Positions 27,515-34,643 of a stretch of DNA of 55,826 nucleotides are shown here, in pieces. Under the pieces are notes generated by a model. It ran no database searches and had not been told where the DNA came from. It was given only the letters and a program-made list of their open reading frames with translations. Made by a program: the position numbers and the translations under genes. The stretch is from an uncultured Lachnospiraceae bacterium. Lineage in GTDB: Bacteria > Bacillota > Clostridia > Lachnospirales > Lachnospiraceae. The stretch covers positions 1 to 55,826 of the forward strand of contig CACYHD010000004.1 in the NCBI GenBank assembly GCA_902774125.1. Reading direction: 5' to 3'. Within the stretch, counting starts at the first letter, position 1, and the number at the start of each line of letters is the position of its first letter.

Positions 27515-28315
27515 ATGAGTGATATTAAGAGAGTTGTAATCAAGGTTGGAACATCTACCTTGACACACGAAACAGGCAAAACAAATATTAGACAGATGGA
27601 ACATCTCGTTAAGGTTATTTCTGACATTGCCAACGCCGGAATTGAGGTGGCATTAGTGTCATCAGGTTCAATCGGAGTAGGCATGGGTAAGATAGGCTTA
27701 GATGAGAGACCTACTGATACAGCTAGCAAGCAGGCCCTATCTACTATTGGTCAGTGCGAACTTATGTTTATGTATGACAAGATTTTTGGCGAGTACGGTC
27801 AAAGTGCCGGACAGCTTCTAGTTACAAAGCGTGACTTGGATAATGACGAAGCTAAGCGCAATCTTATCAATACGTTTGAAAAACTTTTTAGCTACGGTGT
27901 CATTCCGGTAATTAACGAAAACGACGCTGTTGCGGTAGAAGAAATTGTTTTTGGCGACAACGATACATTGTCTGCTATAGTTGCTCGACTAGTTCAAGCG
28001 GACAAACTCATTATTCTAACTGATATAGACGGTCTCTACAATGACGACCCTAAGGAAAATCCGGATGCTAAGGTTATTCCTGTTGTAACACAGATTACTG
28101 AGTCGTTGTTCGAAAAGGCTGGAGGTCGTGGATCTAAGTTCGGTACGGGCGGAATGATAACTAAGCTACAGGCGGCGCAGATTGCTATGGAGGCAGATAT
28201 CGATACAGTTGTATGTTCCGGTTCAGATTCAGAACTTATATACGATGTTATAGAAGGTAAGCCCGTTGGAACATTGTTTACAACTAAGGAAGAGTACAAG
28301 AGAAAACAGAATTAA
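27515..28315 (+). CDS. proB: Glutamate 5-kinase
   Basis: Catalyses ATP-dependent phosphorylation of L-glutamate, the first step of proline synthesis, in the cytoplasm. Amino acid kinase fold signatures: VIKVGTSTL at residues 6-14, SSGSIGVGMG near 50, NENDAVAVEE near 133, TDIDGLYNDDP near 169, GTGGMITKLQAA near 212. At 266 residues it is the short form without the C-terminal PUA domain present in the approximately 370-residue enterobacterial enzyme. proA follows 47 bp downstream, so the two form a proBA operon. The ribosome site is weak (AGAAAG). Confidence 0.95.
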   Translation: MSDIKRVVIKVGTSTLTHETGKTNIRQMEHLVKVISDIANAGIEVALVSSGSIGVGMGKIGLDERPTDTASKQALSTIGQCELMFMYDKIFGEYGQSAGQLLVTKRDLDNDEAKRNLINTFEKLFSYGVIPVINENDAVAVEEIVFGDNDTLSAIVARLVQADKLIILTDIDGLYNDDPKENPDAKVIPVVTQITESLFEKAGGRGSKFGTGGMITKLQAAQIAMEADIDTVVCSGSDSELIYDVIEGKPVGTLFTTKEEYKRKQN

Positions 28316-28362
28316 TAAGAGGCTATGAATGGCCCGAATATATTATTAAATGGAGAAAAAAT

Positions 28363-29607
28363 ATGTTAACACAATTAGGTATTAATGCAAAAGAAGCAGC
28401 TAGAGATTTGATGGTTGCAACAACAGAAGACAAAAACAAGGCACTTGAAGCTATTGCTGAGGCTTTGGTTGCCCATACTGATGAGATTGTCGAGGCTAAC
28501 AAAGTTGATATCCAGAACGGTATCGATAATGGAATGTCCAAGTCTCTACAGGATAGATTGCGACTTGATGCAGACAGAATAAAAGGTATGGCACAGGGAG
28601 TTAAAGATATTGTGGCATTGCCAGACCCTGTTGGAAGAGTTTTGGCTGAGTTCACAGGCGATAAGGATATCAAGATTCAAAAAGTATCAACTCCACTAGG
28701 TGTAATCGGAGTTATTTTTGAAGCTAGACCTAACGTGACAAGTGATGCGGCAGCTCTTTGCCTTAAGTCAGGTAACACTGTAATACTAAGAGGCGGCAAG
28801 GAAGCTATCAACTCTAACAAAAAGATTGTAGAGATCATGAGAGCAGCAGTTGAAGGAGCAGGAATGAATCCTGATGTAATTCAACTTGTTATGGATACAA
28901 CAAGAGACAGCGCTAATGCACTTATGAGAATGAATAAGTATGTGGACATTTTAATTCCAAGAGGTGGCGCAGGACTAATTCAGGCGGTAGTACAGAATTC
29001 TACAGTTCCTGTTATCGAGACAGGTGTAGGTAACTGCCATATTTATATTGACAAAGATGCAGATGTTGAGATGGCTCGTGACATTGTTATGAATGCCAAG
29101 ACAGACAGAGTTTCAGTATGCAACGCTGCAGAAAGCTTAGTTGTTCATAAGGACATTGCACCAGAAGCTCTCAAACTAATTAAGGCTAGTTTTGATGAGG
29201 CTGGAGTTGAGATTATTGCAGACCAGCAGGCCAAGGATATTATGGATGATGTTGATGTTAAGCTTGCAACAGATGAAGACTTCGCTACAGAATATCTAGA
29301 CTACAAGATGAGTGTTAAGATTGTTTCATCACTTGATGAGGCTATCGATCACATATACAAGTACAGCACAGGACACAGTGACTGTATTATAACTAATGAC
29401 ACTGAGGCAGCAGAGAAGTTCCTTAACAGTATTGATTCGGCGGCAGTTTATGTCAATGCCAGCACAAGATTTACTGATGGCGGCGAGTTTGGTTTTGGCG
29501 CAGAAATCGGTATTTCAACTCAGAAACTTCATGCTAGAGGCCCTATCGGATTGCCAGAACTACAGTCTTTTAAGTACAAGATTTACGGTCAGGGCCAGGT
29601 TAGATAG
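28363..29607 (+). CDS. proA: Gamma-glutamyl phosphate reductase
   Basis: NADPH-dependent reduction of glutamyl-5-phosphate to glutamate-5-semialdehyde, the second step of proline synthesis. At 414 residues it has the normal family length. Diagnostic segments: KVSTPLGVIGVIFEARPNVT (about 106-125), SGNTVILRGGKEA, IPRGGAGLIQ, ETGVGNCHIY, the catalytic-cysteine region VCNAAESLVVH (about 252), and HSDCIITN...VNASTRFTDGGEFGFGAEIGIST near the C-terminus. GGAG precedes the start. Downstream partner of proB. No proC in the window. Confidence 0.96.
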   Translation: MLTQLGINAKEAARDLMVATTEDKNKALEAIAEALVAHTDEIVEANKVDIQNGIDNGMSKSLQDRLRLDADRIKGMAQGVKDIVALPDPVGRVLAEFTGDKDIKIQKVSTPLGVIGVIFEARPNVTSDAAALCLKSGNTVILRGGKEAINSNKKIVEIMRAAVEGAGMNPDVIQLVMDTTRDSANALMRMNKYVDILIPRGGAGLIQAVVQNSTVPVIETGVGNCHIYIDKDADVEMARDIVMNAKTDRVSVCNAAESLVVHKDIAPEALKLIKASFDEAGVEIIADQQAKDIMDDVDVKLATDEDFATEYLDYKMSVKIVSSLDEAIDHIYKYSTGHSDCIITNDTEAAEKFLNSIDSAAVYVNASTRFTDGGEFGFGAEIGISTQKLHARGPIGLPELQSFKYKIYGQGQVR

Positions 29608-29613
29608 GCTGAT

Positions 29614-29642
29614 TTGAAAAAATCATCAAAAAATGATAAAAT
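29614..29642 (+). promoter_or_regulatory. Promoter of the lipid kinase-citrate synthase operon
   Basis: TTGAAA (29614-29619), 17-bp spacer, TAAAAT (29637-29642) preceded by TGA (extended -10). The expected transcription start is about 29649. Confidence 0.65.
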
Positions 29643-29654
29643 ATTGTGAGACCT

Positions 29655-29682
29655 AAAGACAATACTTGAGGGTATTGTCTTT
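29655..29682 (+). terminator. Strong hairpin at the 5' end of the next transcript, possibly also terminating proBA
   Basis: Eleven-pair perfect stem AAAGACAATAC / GTATTGTCTTT with a TTGAGG loop. Only a weak T tail (ATAATTAT) follows. It begins a few bases after the predicted start of the 29614 promoter, so it may protect the 5' end of that mRNA instead of, or as well as, ending proBA transcripts. Confidence 0.55.
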
Positions 29683-29712
29683 ATAATTATACATAACAAA
29701 AGGGTAAGAGCT

Positions 29713-30591
29713 ATGAAAAAGTTATTATTTGTTATTAATCCCAAAGCAGGACTTAAGAAACATCGTGACTATATCGATGAAGCAGTAAAGGCTTTTGAGG
29801 ATGCAGGTTACAAGGTTGGCATCAAGTATACAAAAAAGAGATATGATGCCACAGAGATAGTAAAGGAATTAGGATCTAAGGTTGACCTTGTTGTGTGCAT
29901 GGGTGGTGACGGAACACTAAACGAAGTTATCGCCGGTATGATGCAGGGCAAGGTGCAGACACCGCTAGGTTACATTCCAGCTGGTTCTACTAACGACTTT
30001 GCAACAAGTCTTGGACTTAAGACTAAGCCGCTAGAAGCAGCAGATTTTATTATTCACCACAAACCTAAAAAACTGGATTTGGGTTGTTTCAATGGAAGAT
30101 ACTTCTCATATACAGCATCAGCTGGTATCTTCACAAGAACAAGCTATGCAACTTCACAGAAGTTAAAAAATAGATTGGGCCACTTGGCTTATGTTTTGGC
30201 AGCATCTAAGGAATTGTTCAAAATCAAAAAAATTAGAGCTACTATCACAACAGACGAAGGCGAGTACAGAGGCAACTACATCTTTATGGCAATTAACAAT
30301 GCCACAAAGGTTGGCGGCATTATGAAGCTCAACGAAGAATTAGTAGAGTTCAACGATGGTGTTTTTGAACTAATGCTAATCGAATATCCTAAGAATCCGC
30401 TTGAGTTAATTAAGCTAGCCGGCAAGGTTTTCAAACAAAGATTTTATGGAAAAATAACATTGACACAGATCAAGCAAGCTAAGATTACTATTCATCCTTC
30501 AGTTGACTGGTCACTGGACGGCGAGAAAGAAGATGGCAAGAACACTGTGGAATTTAATGTAATAAAGGATGCCATTAATTTCCACTATTAA
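29713..30591 (+). CDS. Diacylglycerol kinase family lipid kinase (DgkB/YegS type)
   Basis: Cytoplasmic lipid kinase of the DAGK catalytic-domain superfamily, which phosphorylates diacylglycerol or related lipids with ATP. Residues 1-12 (LLFVINPKAG) and the glycine-rich CMGGDGTLNEVIAGMM (about 62-77) followed by LGYIPAGSTNDFATSLGL (about 85-102) are the family hallmarks. VDWSLDGEKE near the C-terminus is the second conserved block. 292 residues is normal length. The exact substrate cannot be told from sequence. Ribosome site AGGGTAAG. Citrate synthase starts 17 bp downstream, so they are co-transcribed. Confidence 0.9.
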   Translation: MKKLLFVINPKAGLKKHRDYIDEAVKAFEDAGYKVGIKYTKKRYDATEIVKELGSKVDLVVCMGGDGTLNEVIAGMMQGKVQTPLGYIPAGSTNDFATSLGLKTKPLEAADFIIHHKPKKLDLGCFNGRYFSYTASAGIFTRTSYATSQKLKNRLGHLAYVLAASKELFKIKKIRATITTDEGEYRGNYIFMAINNATKVGGIMKLNEELVEFNDGVFELMLIEYPKNPLELIKLAGKVFKQRFYGKITLTQIKQAKITIHPSVDWSLDGEKEDGKNTVEFNVIKDAINFHY

Positions 30592-30608
30592 ATAGCAGGG
30601 AGGATTAA

Positions 30609-31970
30609 ATGACATTAACTAAAGAAGAATATATTGCAATTGAACAAAAATACGCTGATTATTGTAAAGAAAGCGATCAGATCGACAAGGAACTTTTTGC
30701 ACAGCACAATGTACAAAAAGGACTTAGAGACGTTAACGGTCGTGGCGTTGTTACAGGTATCACTAACATTTCACGTGTTGAGTCTACAGAGGTAGTTAAC
30801 GGTGAGTTGGTACCATGTCCGGGTAAGTTGTACTTTAGAGGTTACAATGTTAAGGACTTAGTTAAAGGTATTCTTGATGACAACAGATATGGTTTTGAAG
30901 AGACAGCGTACCTACTATTGTTCGGCAGTCTTCCTAGCGAAAGCGACTTGCAGGAGTTTAGAAGTGTTTTGTCCAAGTCAAGACATCTTCCAACTAACTT
31001 CGTAAGAGACGTTATTATGAAGGCTCCTAGCGAGGACATCATGAACTCTATGACACGAAGTGTTCTTACACTTGCATCATACGATAGAGATGTTAGTAAC
31101 ATTTCAGTAGAAAATGTTGTGAGACAATGTATTGATCTTATTTCTATTTTCCCAATGTTGGCAGTTTATGGATATCATTCATACAACCACTATAAGAGAG
31201 GAAAAAGTTTTTACATTCACAGACCTAGTGCTAAGCTTTCTACAAGTGAGAACTTCCTAAGAATGCTTAGACCTAACATGCAGTATACTCAGCTTGAAGC
31301 TAAGGTACTGGACTTATTGCTATTGCTTCATATGGAGCACGGCGGTGGTAACAACTCAACATTTACTACAAGAGTCGTTACATCATCCGGTTCTGACACA
31401 TACTCAACTATTGCAGCAGCCCTATCATCCCTTAAGGGACCTAAGCACGGTGGCGCTAACATCAAGGTTGTTAGAATGTTCAAGGACATCAAGAAGAACT
31501 GTGAGGATGTTAAGGATCCAGAAAAAATCAAAGAATACTTGCGCAAAATACTTAGAAAAGAAGTTTTTGATCAGCAAGGACTTATATATGGAATGGGTCA
31601 TGCGGTATATTCAATATCTGACCCAAGAGCAGAAATCTTCAAGGAATCTCTAGAAAAGCTTGCCATCGAAAAAGGCAAGGAAGATGATTTTGAACTATAT
31701 AGCATGGTTGAGAAGATTGCTCCACAGGTTATTGCCGAGGAGCGCAAGATGTACAAGGGCGTAAGTGCCAACGTAGACTTCTTCAGCGGTTTGCTATACG
31801 GCATGCTAGACATTCCAGAAGAACTATACACTCCAATGTTTGCTATTGCAAGAATCGTTGGATGGAGTGCTCATAGAATCGAAGAACTTATTACAGCTAC
31901 TAAGATTATGAGACCAGCTTATGTAAGTAACTGCGATTACAATGACTATGTTAAGATTGAAGAAAGATAA
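30609..31970 (+). CDS. gltA: Citrate synthase
   Basis: Condenses acetyl-CoA and oxaloacetate to citrate; in Clostridia usually part of a partial TCA route to 2-oxoglutarate and glutamate. The enzyme is 453 residues, the longer clostridial form with an N-terminal extension (about 1-60). Active-site segments: LLHMEHGGGNNSTF (about 242; catalytic His), KGPKHGGANIK (about 276), YGMGHAVYSISDPRA (about 325; second catalytic His) and VSANVDFFSGLLYG (about 392; catalytic Asp). Preceded by GGGAGG. Glutamate supply ties it loosely to the proBA genes upstream (inference). Confidence 0.95.
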   Translation: MTLTKEEYIAIEQKYADYCKESDQIDKELFAQHNVQKGLRDVNGRGVVTGITNISRVESTEVVNGELVPCPGKLYFRGYNVKDLVKGILDDNRYGFEETAYLLLFGSLPSESDLQEFRSVLSKSRHLPTNFVRDVIMKAPSEDIMNSMTRSVLTLASYDRDVSNISVENVVRQCIDLISIFPMLAVYGYHSYNHYKRGKSFYIHRPSAKLSTSENFLRMLRPNMQYTQLEAKVLDLLLLLHMEHGGGNNSTFTTRVVTSSGSDTYSTIAAALSSLKGPKHGGANIKVVRMFKDIKKNCEDVKDPEKIKEYLRKILRKEVFDQQGLIYGMGHAVYSISDPRAEIFKESLEKLAIEKGKEDDFELYSMVEKIAPQVIAEERKMYKGVSANVDFFSGLLYGMLDIPEELYTPMFAIARIVGWSAHRIEELITATKIMRPAYVSNCDYNDYVKIEER

Positions 31971-31979
31971 CAGTCAGAT

Positions 31980-32121
31980 TGAAGTCAGATTGAAGAAAGA
32001 TTGAAGAACGATAAAAGTCAGTAACAAGAAAGTGACACAAGAAAGATAAAAGTCACTAACAAGAAAGTGACACAAGAAAGTGACACAAGAATTGAATTAA
32101 GTGACACAAGAATTGAATTTT
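31980..32121 (+). repeat. Degenerate short repeats after gltA
   Basis: The motif AGTGACACAAGAA begins at 32031, 32066, 32079 and 32100, mixed with AGTCAGATTGAAG and AGATAAAAGTCA repeats. No gene is visible. Ends at the terminator. Confidence 0.7.
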
Positions 32122-32170
32122 AAGAGATGTTCAATTGAATGATAAATCATTCTAGGGACATCTCTTTTTT
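32122..32170 (+). terminator. Intrinsic terminator after gltA
   Basis: Arms AAGAGATGT and ACATCTCTT enclosing an inner AATGA/TCATT pairing, followed by TTTT. Confidence 0.8.
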
Positions 32171-32226
32171 ATATGAGTTTGTGGAATGAAGTCCGTAAAT
32201 TGACATCCTAAGATCAGTTGCAGAAA

Positions 32227-32793
32227 AATGCCTACGAAACGGCCAACCAGCCCAAATGTATGCAAATTTCACAAGCTCGAAAATTTGAAAATGCATACGA
32301 AACGGCCAACCAGCCCAGATGTATGCAATTTTCACAAGCTCGGAAATTTGAAAATACATACGAAATGGCCAACCGGCCCAGATGTATGCAAATTGAAAAA
32401 TTTGAAATCAAGCCAAATGCATACGAGACGGCCAACCTGCCCAGATGTATGCAAATTGAAAAATTTGAAATCAAGCCAAATGCATACGAAACGGGCAACC
32501 TGCCCAGATGTATGCAAATTGAAAAATTTGAAATCAAGCCAAATGCATACGAAACGGTCAACCAGCCCAGATGTATGCAAATTTCACAAGCTCGAAAAAT
32601 TGAAAATGCATACGAAATTGCCAACCGGCTCAGATGTATGCAAATTGAAAAATATGAAATCAAGCCAAATGCATACGAGACGGCCAACCGTCCCAAATGT
32701 ATGCAAACCCACAGAAACAGAAAATTTGAAAATACCTACGAAATGGCCAACCAGCCCAGACGTATGCAAAATTCACAAAAATTGGCAAGCAGA
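32227..32793. repeat. Palindromic repeat array 1: nine units of exactly 63 bp
   Basis: Unit starts fall every 63 bp from 32227 to 32731. Each unit has a 34-bp interrupted palindrome: arms GCATAC and GTATGC, an inner GGC and GCC pair, and the conserved centre GGCCAAC. The 29-bp remainder comes in two types, one TTTCACAAGCTCG-like (units 1, 2, 6) and one TTGAAAAATTTGAAATCAAG-like (units 3, 4, 5, 7), giving a mosaic order. Because 63 is divisible by three, long open frames run through the array on both strands with a 21-residue period, but they lack ribosome sites and I judge them non-coding. The spacers are themselves repeated, so this is not CRISPR. Lies between the gltA terminator and the WYL-regulator promoter. 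Confidence 0.9.
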
Positions 32794-32804
32794 GCGAAGT
32801 AACA

Positions 32805-32833
32805 TTGCTTAAATAAAGAGAATTTATTAGAAT
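32805..32833 (+). promoter_or_regulatory. Promoter of the WYL regulator operon
   Basis: TTGCTT (32805-32810), 17-bp spacer, TAGAAT (32828-32833). It begins just after the last unit of array 1. Confidence 0.55.
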
Positions 32834-32845
32834 AATATCAAGAGA

Positions 32846-32893
32846 CTAGGTGCATCAAAAAATCACCGCGGTCCAATACTAGTGAGGTGAATT
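32846..32893 (+). promoter_or_regulatory. Possible ribosome-site-sequestering hairpin before the WYL gene
   Basis: TCACC at 32864-32868 can pair with GGTGA in the ribosome binding site GAGGTGA (32882-32888); flanking ACTAG and CTAGT can pair too. AATCACCGCG and GAGGTGAA...ATGGCAAA also occur in the duplicated block before rplJ. Confidence 0.4.
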
Positions 32894-33889
32894 ATGGCAA
32901 AGTCAACTAACCAAAAATTGAAATTATGGTATGTCTTAAAAATTCTTCAGGAGTATACTGACGAAAAACACGGTATAACAATGGCTGAGATAATATCCAA
33001 GCTAGCAGAAAATGAAATTTATGCCGAGCGCAAATCTATCGGCAATGATATTAAGGCGCTAAAAAACGCTGGAGTAGATATAAGTGATTGGAGAGAAGGC
33101 AATCATCACAAGTACTTTTTGCTGAGCAGAGAGTTCGAGTTGGCCGAAATCAAGCTGTTAGTTGACGCGGTTTTGGTCTCCAAGTTTATTAGTAAGGAAA
33201 AAACTAAGGAGCTGGTAAAAAAGCTTGAGACACTTGTGTCCAAAAACCAAGCAAAGGAGCTCAACCGCCAGGTTTATATTGCCAATCGACCTAAGACAGA
33301 CTTAGAAACAGTTATCAACAACATTGATTACATATATAGTGCTATGACGGACAACAAAATGATTAGTTTCCAGTACATGGACTGGGACCCTACAACATTA
33401 ACACTTGTCCAAAGAAAGAATGGCGAAAAAAAGGACATCAGCCCATGGATGCTTATATGGGATGACGAGTATTATTATATGGTGGCCTATGACAAGGCGA
33501 GCGACATGATCAAGCACTACCGCGTTGACAAGATGAAGCGTGTGAACATGCAAGAGGAAGAAAGATTAGGTTCCGAACTTCTAGACAGCACTGATATAGC
33601 TGAGTATTCTAACGGAATGTTCAATATGTTTTCCGGAGAGAGCAACAGCGTCAAGCTTGAGGTGGCTCCTCGCGTTATGAACGTTGTCGTGGATCGTTTT
33701 GGCAAGGACAACATTACTATAGTTGGCAGAAACGGCGACAACATTTTGATTAGACTTAACATAGCGGTCAGCGTTGTATTTTTTGGCTGGCTTGTTGTTC
33801 TGGGCAAGGACATCAAAATAGTAGAACCGGCTGACGTAGCCAAGCAATTCAACGATTACTTAAAAGAGATAATGAATAAGTATGACTAA
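32894..33889 (+). CDS. WYL-domain transcriptional regulator
   Basis: N-terminal winged helix-turn-helix (about 8-75; MAEIISKLAENEIYAERKSI then DIKALKNAG), typical of the DeoR/YafY-like family, followed by a WYL domain (about 145-245; SPWMLIWDDEYYYMVAYD with the aromatic pocket, then IKHYRVDKM). C-terminal WCX-like segment (about 255-320). 331 residues is normal length. WYL domains usually sense nucleic acid or nucleotide ligands; the target here is unknown. First gene of an operon with the KdpD-like and aminopeptidase genes. Its last 48 bp are duplicated immediately downstream. Confidence 0.88.
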   Translation: MAKSTNQKLKLWYVLKILQEYTDEKHGITMAEIISKLAENEIYAERKSIGNDIKALKNAGVDISDWREGNHHKYFLLSREFELAEIKLLVDAVLVSKFISKEKTKELVKKLETLVSKNQAKELNRQVYIANRPKTDLETVINNIDYIYSAMTDNKMISFQYMDWDPTTLTLVQRKNGEKKDISPWMLIWDDEYYYMVAYDKASDMIKHYRVDKMKRVNMQEEERLGSELLDSTDIAEYSNGMFNMFSGESNSVKLEVAPRVMNVVVDRFGKDNITIVGRNGDNILIRLNIAVSVVFFGWLVVLGKDIKIVEPADVAKQFNDYLKEIMNKYD

Positions 33890-33937
33890 AAGCAATTCAA
33901 CGATTACTTGAAAGAGATAATGAATAATTATGACTAA
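33842..33937 (+). repeat. 48-bp tandem duplication at the junction of the WYL and KdpD-like genes
   Basis: Copy 1 (33842-33889) is the 3' end of the WYL gene; copy 2 (33890-33937) follows directly with a few substitutions and carries the start codon (33930) of the next gene. The equivalent ATG in copy 1 (33882) now opens a nine-codon frame ending at a TGA. Before the duplication the downstream gene would have overlapped the WYL stop by 8 bp. Confidence 0.9.
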
Positions 33938-34628
33938 AAACAAAAAAGGAAAACTTAATATATTCACTAGCTACACTCCTGGAGCTGGCAAGACTTACAA
34001 GATGCTTGTAGAGGCGGCTAAGCACAGTGGTGTAGTTTATGTTGCTTTCGTTTATGAGAAGCATCGCAAAAACACTGAGCTTCTCGATAGACTCGGTCTC
34101 AAGCACCGAATCACAACTAAGTATTCCGCAAGAAAAATAATTGAGGCGGGAGTTGACGCGGTTGTGCTAGACGAGATTGGAATGTACAGTCGCAACATAG
34201 ACCGCATTAAGAAAACTAGTCATGGCAAGAGAAATCTTTCGAGAAAAAATTTTGCTATGGGCAAGGAGTGGTTCATTTATGATGACATTGATTTGTTTTT
34301 GGAGGCAGGGATTGATGTGTACTGTTCTGTCAATCTCAAAAGGTTCCAAAGTGCTAACGATGTTTTTTCTGAGCTCAGTGGAATTAGAGTTAAGAAGAAG
34401 GTGCCTGACCGATTTCTTGATGAGGCGGACAGCATTTGTTTTATCGATAGAGAACCGGCCAAGCTGATTGAGGACTTTAATAACAACAATCTTTTTGGCG
34501 AAAAATATATGTCCAGTCGCATTATGAAAAAGAATTTTATGCCGGAGACACTAGAGCAGTATCGCAAGGTGGCTGTGGAGTATATCGAAAAGTATGGCGA
34601 CAAGGTAACGATAGAAATAAGAGATTAG
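33930..34628 (+). CDS. Stand-alone KdpD-type N-terminal sensor domain protein (232 aa)
   Basis: Resembles the N-terminal domain of the K+ sensor kinase KdpD: Walker A PGAGKT near residue 16 followed by YKMLVEAAK, VVLDEIGM near 75 (cf. LMDELAH), DIDLFLEAGIDVYCSVNLKRFQSANDVFSELSGI (about 117-150; cf. AGIDVFTTVNVQHLES), and KVPDRFLDEADSICFIDREP. There is no USP domain, membrane region, histidine kinase domain or kdpFABC gene nearby. The domain binds ATP in KdpD; here it probably acts as a soluble regulatory ATPase (inference). The 15-bp gap to the next gene indicates co-transcription with the aminopeptidase. Confidence 0.75.
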   Translation: MTKNKKGKLNIFTSYTPGAGKTYKMLVEAAKHSGVVYVAFVYEKHRKNTELLDRLGLKHRITTKYSARKIIEAGVDAVVLDEIGMYSRNIDRIKKTSHGKRNLSRKNFAMGKEWFIYDDIDLFLEAGIDVYCSVNLKRFQSANDVFSELSGIRVKKKVPDRFLDEADSICFIDREPAKLIEDFNNNNLFGEKYMSSRIMKKNFMPETLEQYRKVAVEYIEKYGDKVTIEIRD

Positions 34629-34643
34629 AAAGATAGGTGGAAG

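Noticed and set aside
32218-32812. Two overlapping 194-aa frames and a 154-aa reverse frame in array 1
   Set aside because: They arise because the 63-bp period is divisible by three and lacks stops; all show a 21-residue period and have no ribosome binding site.
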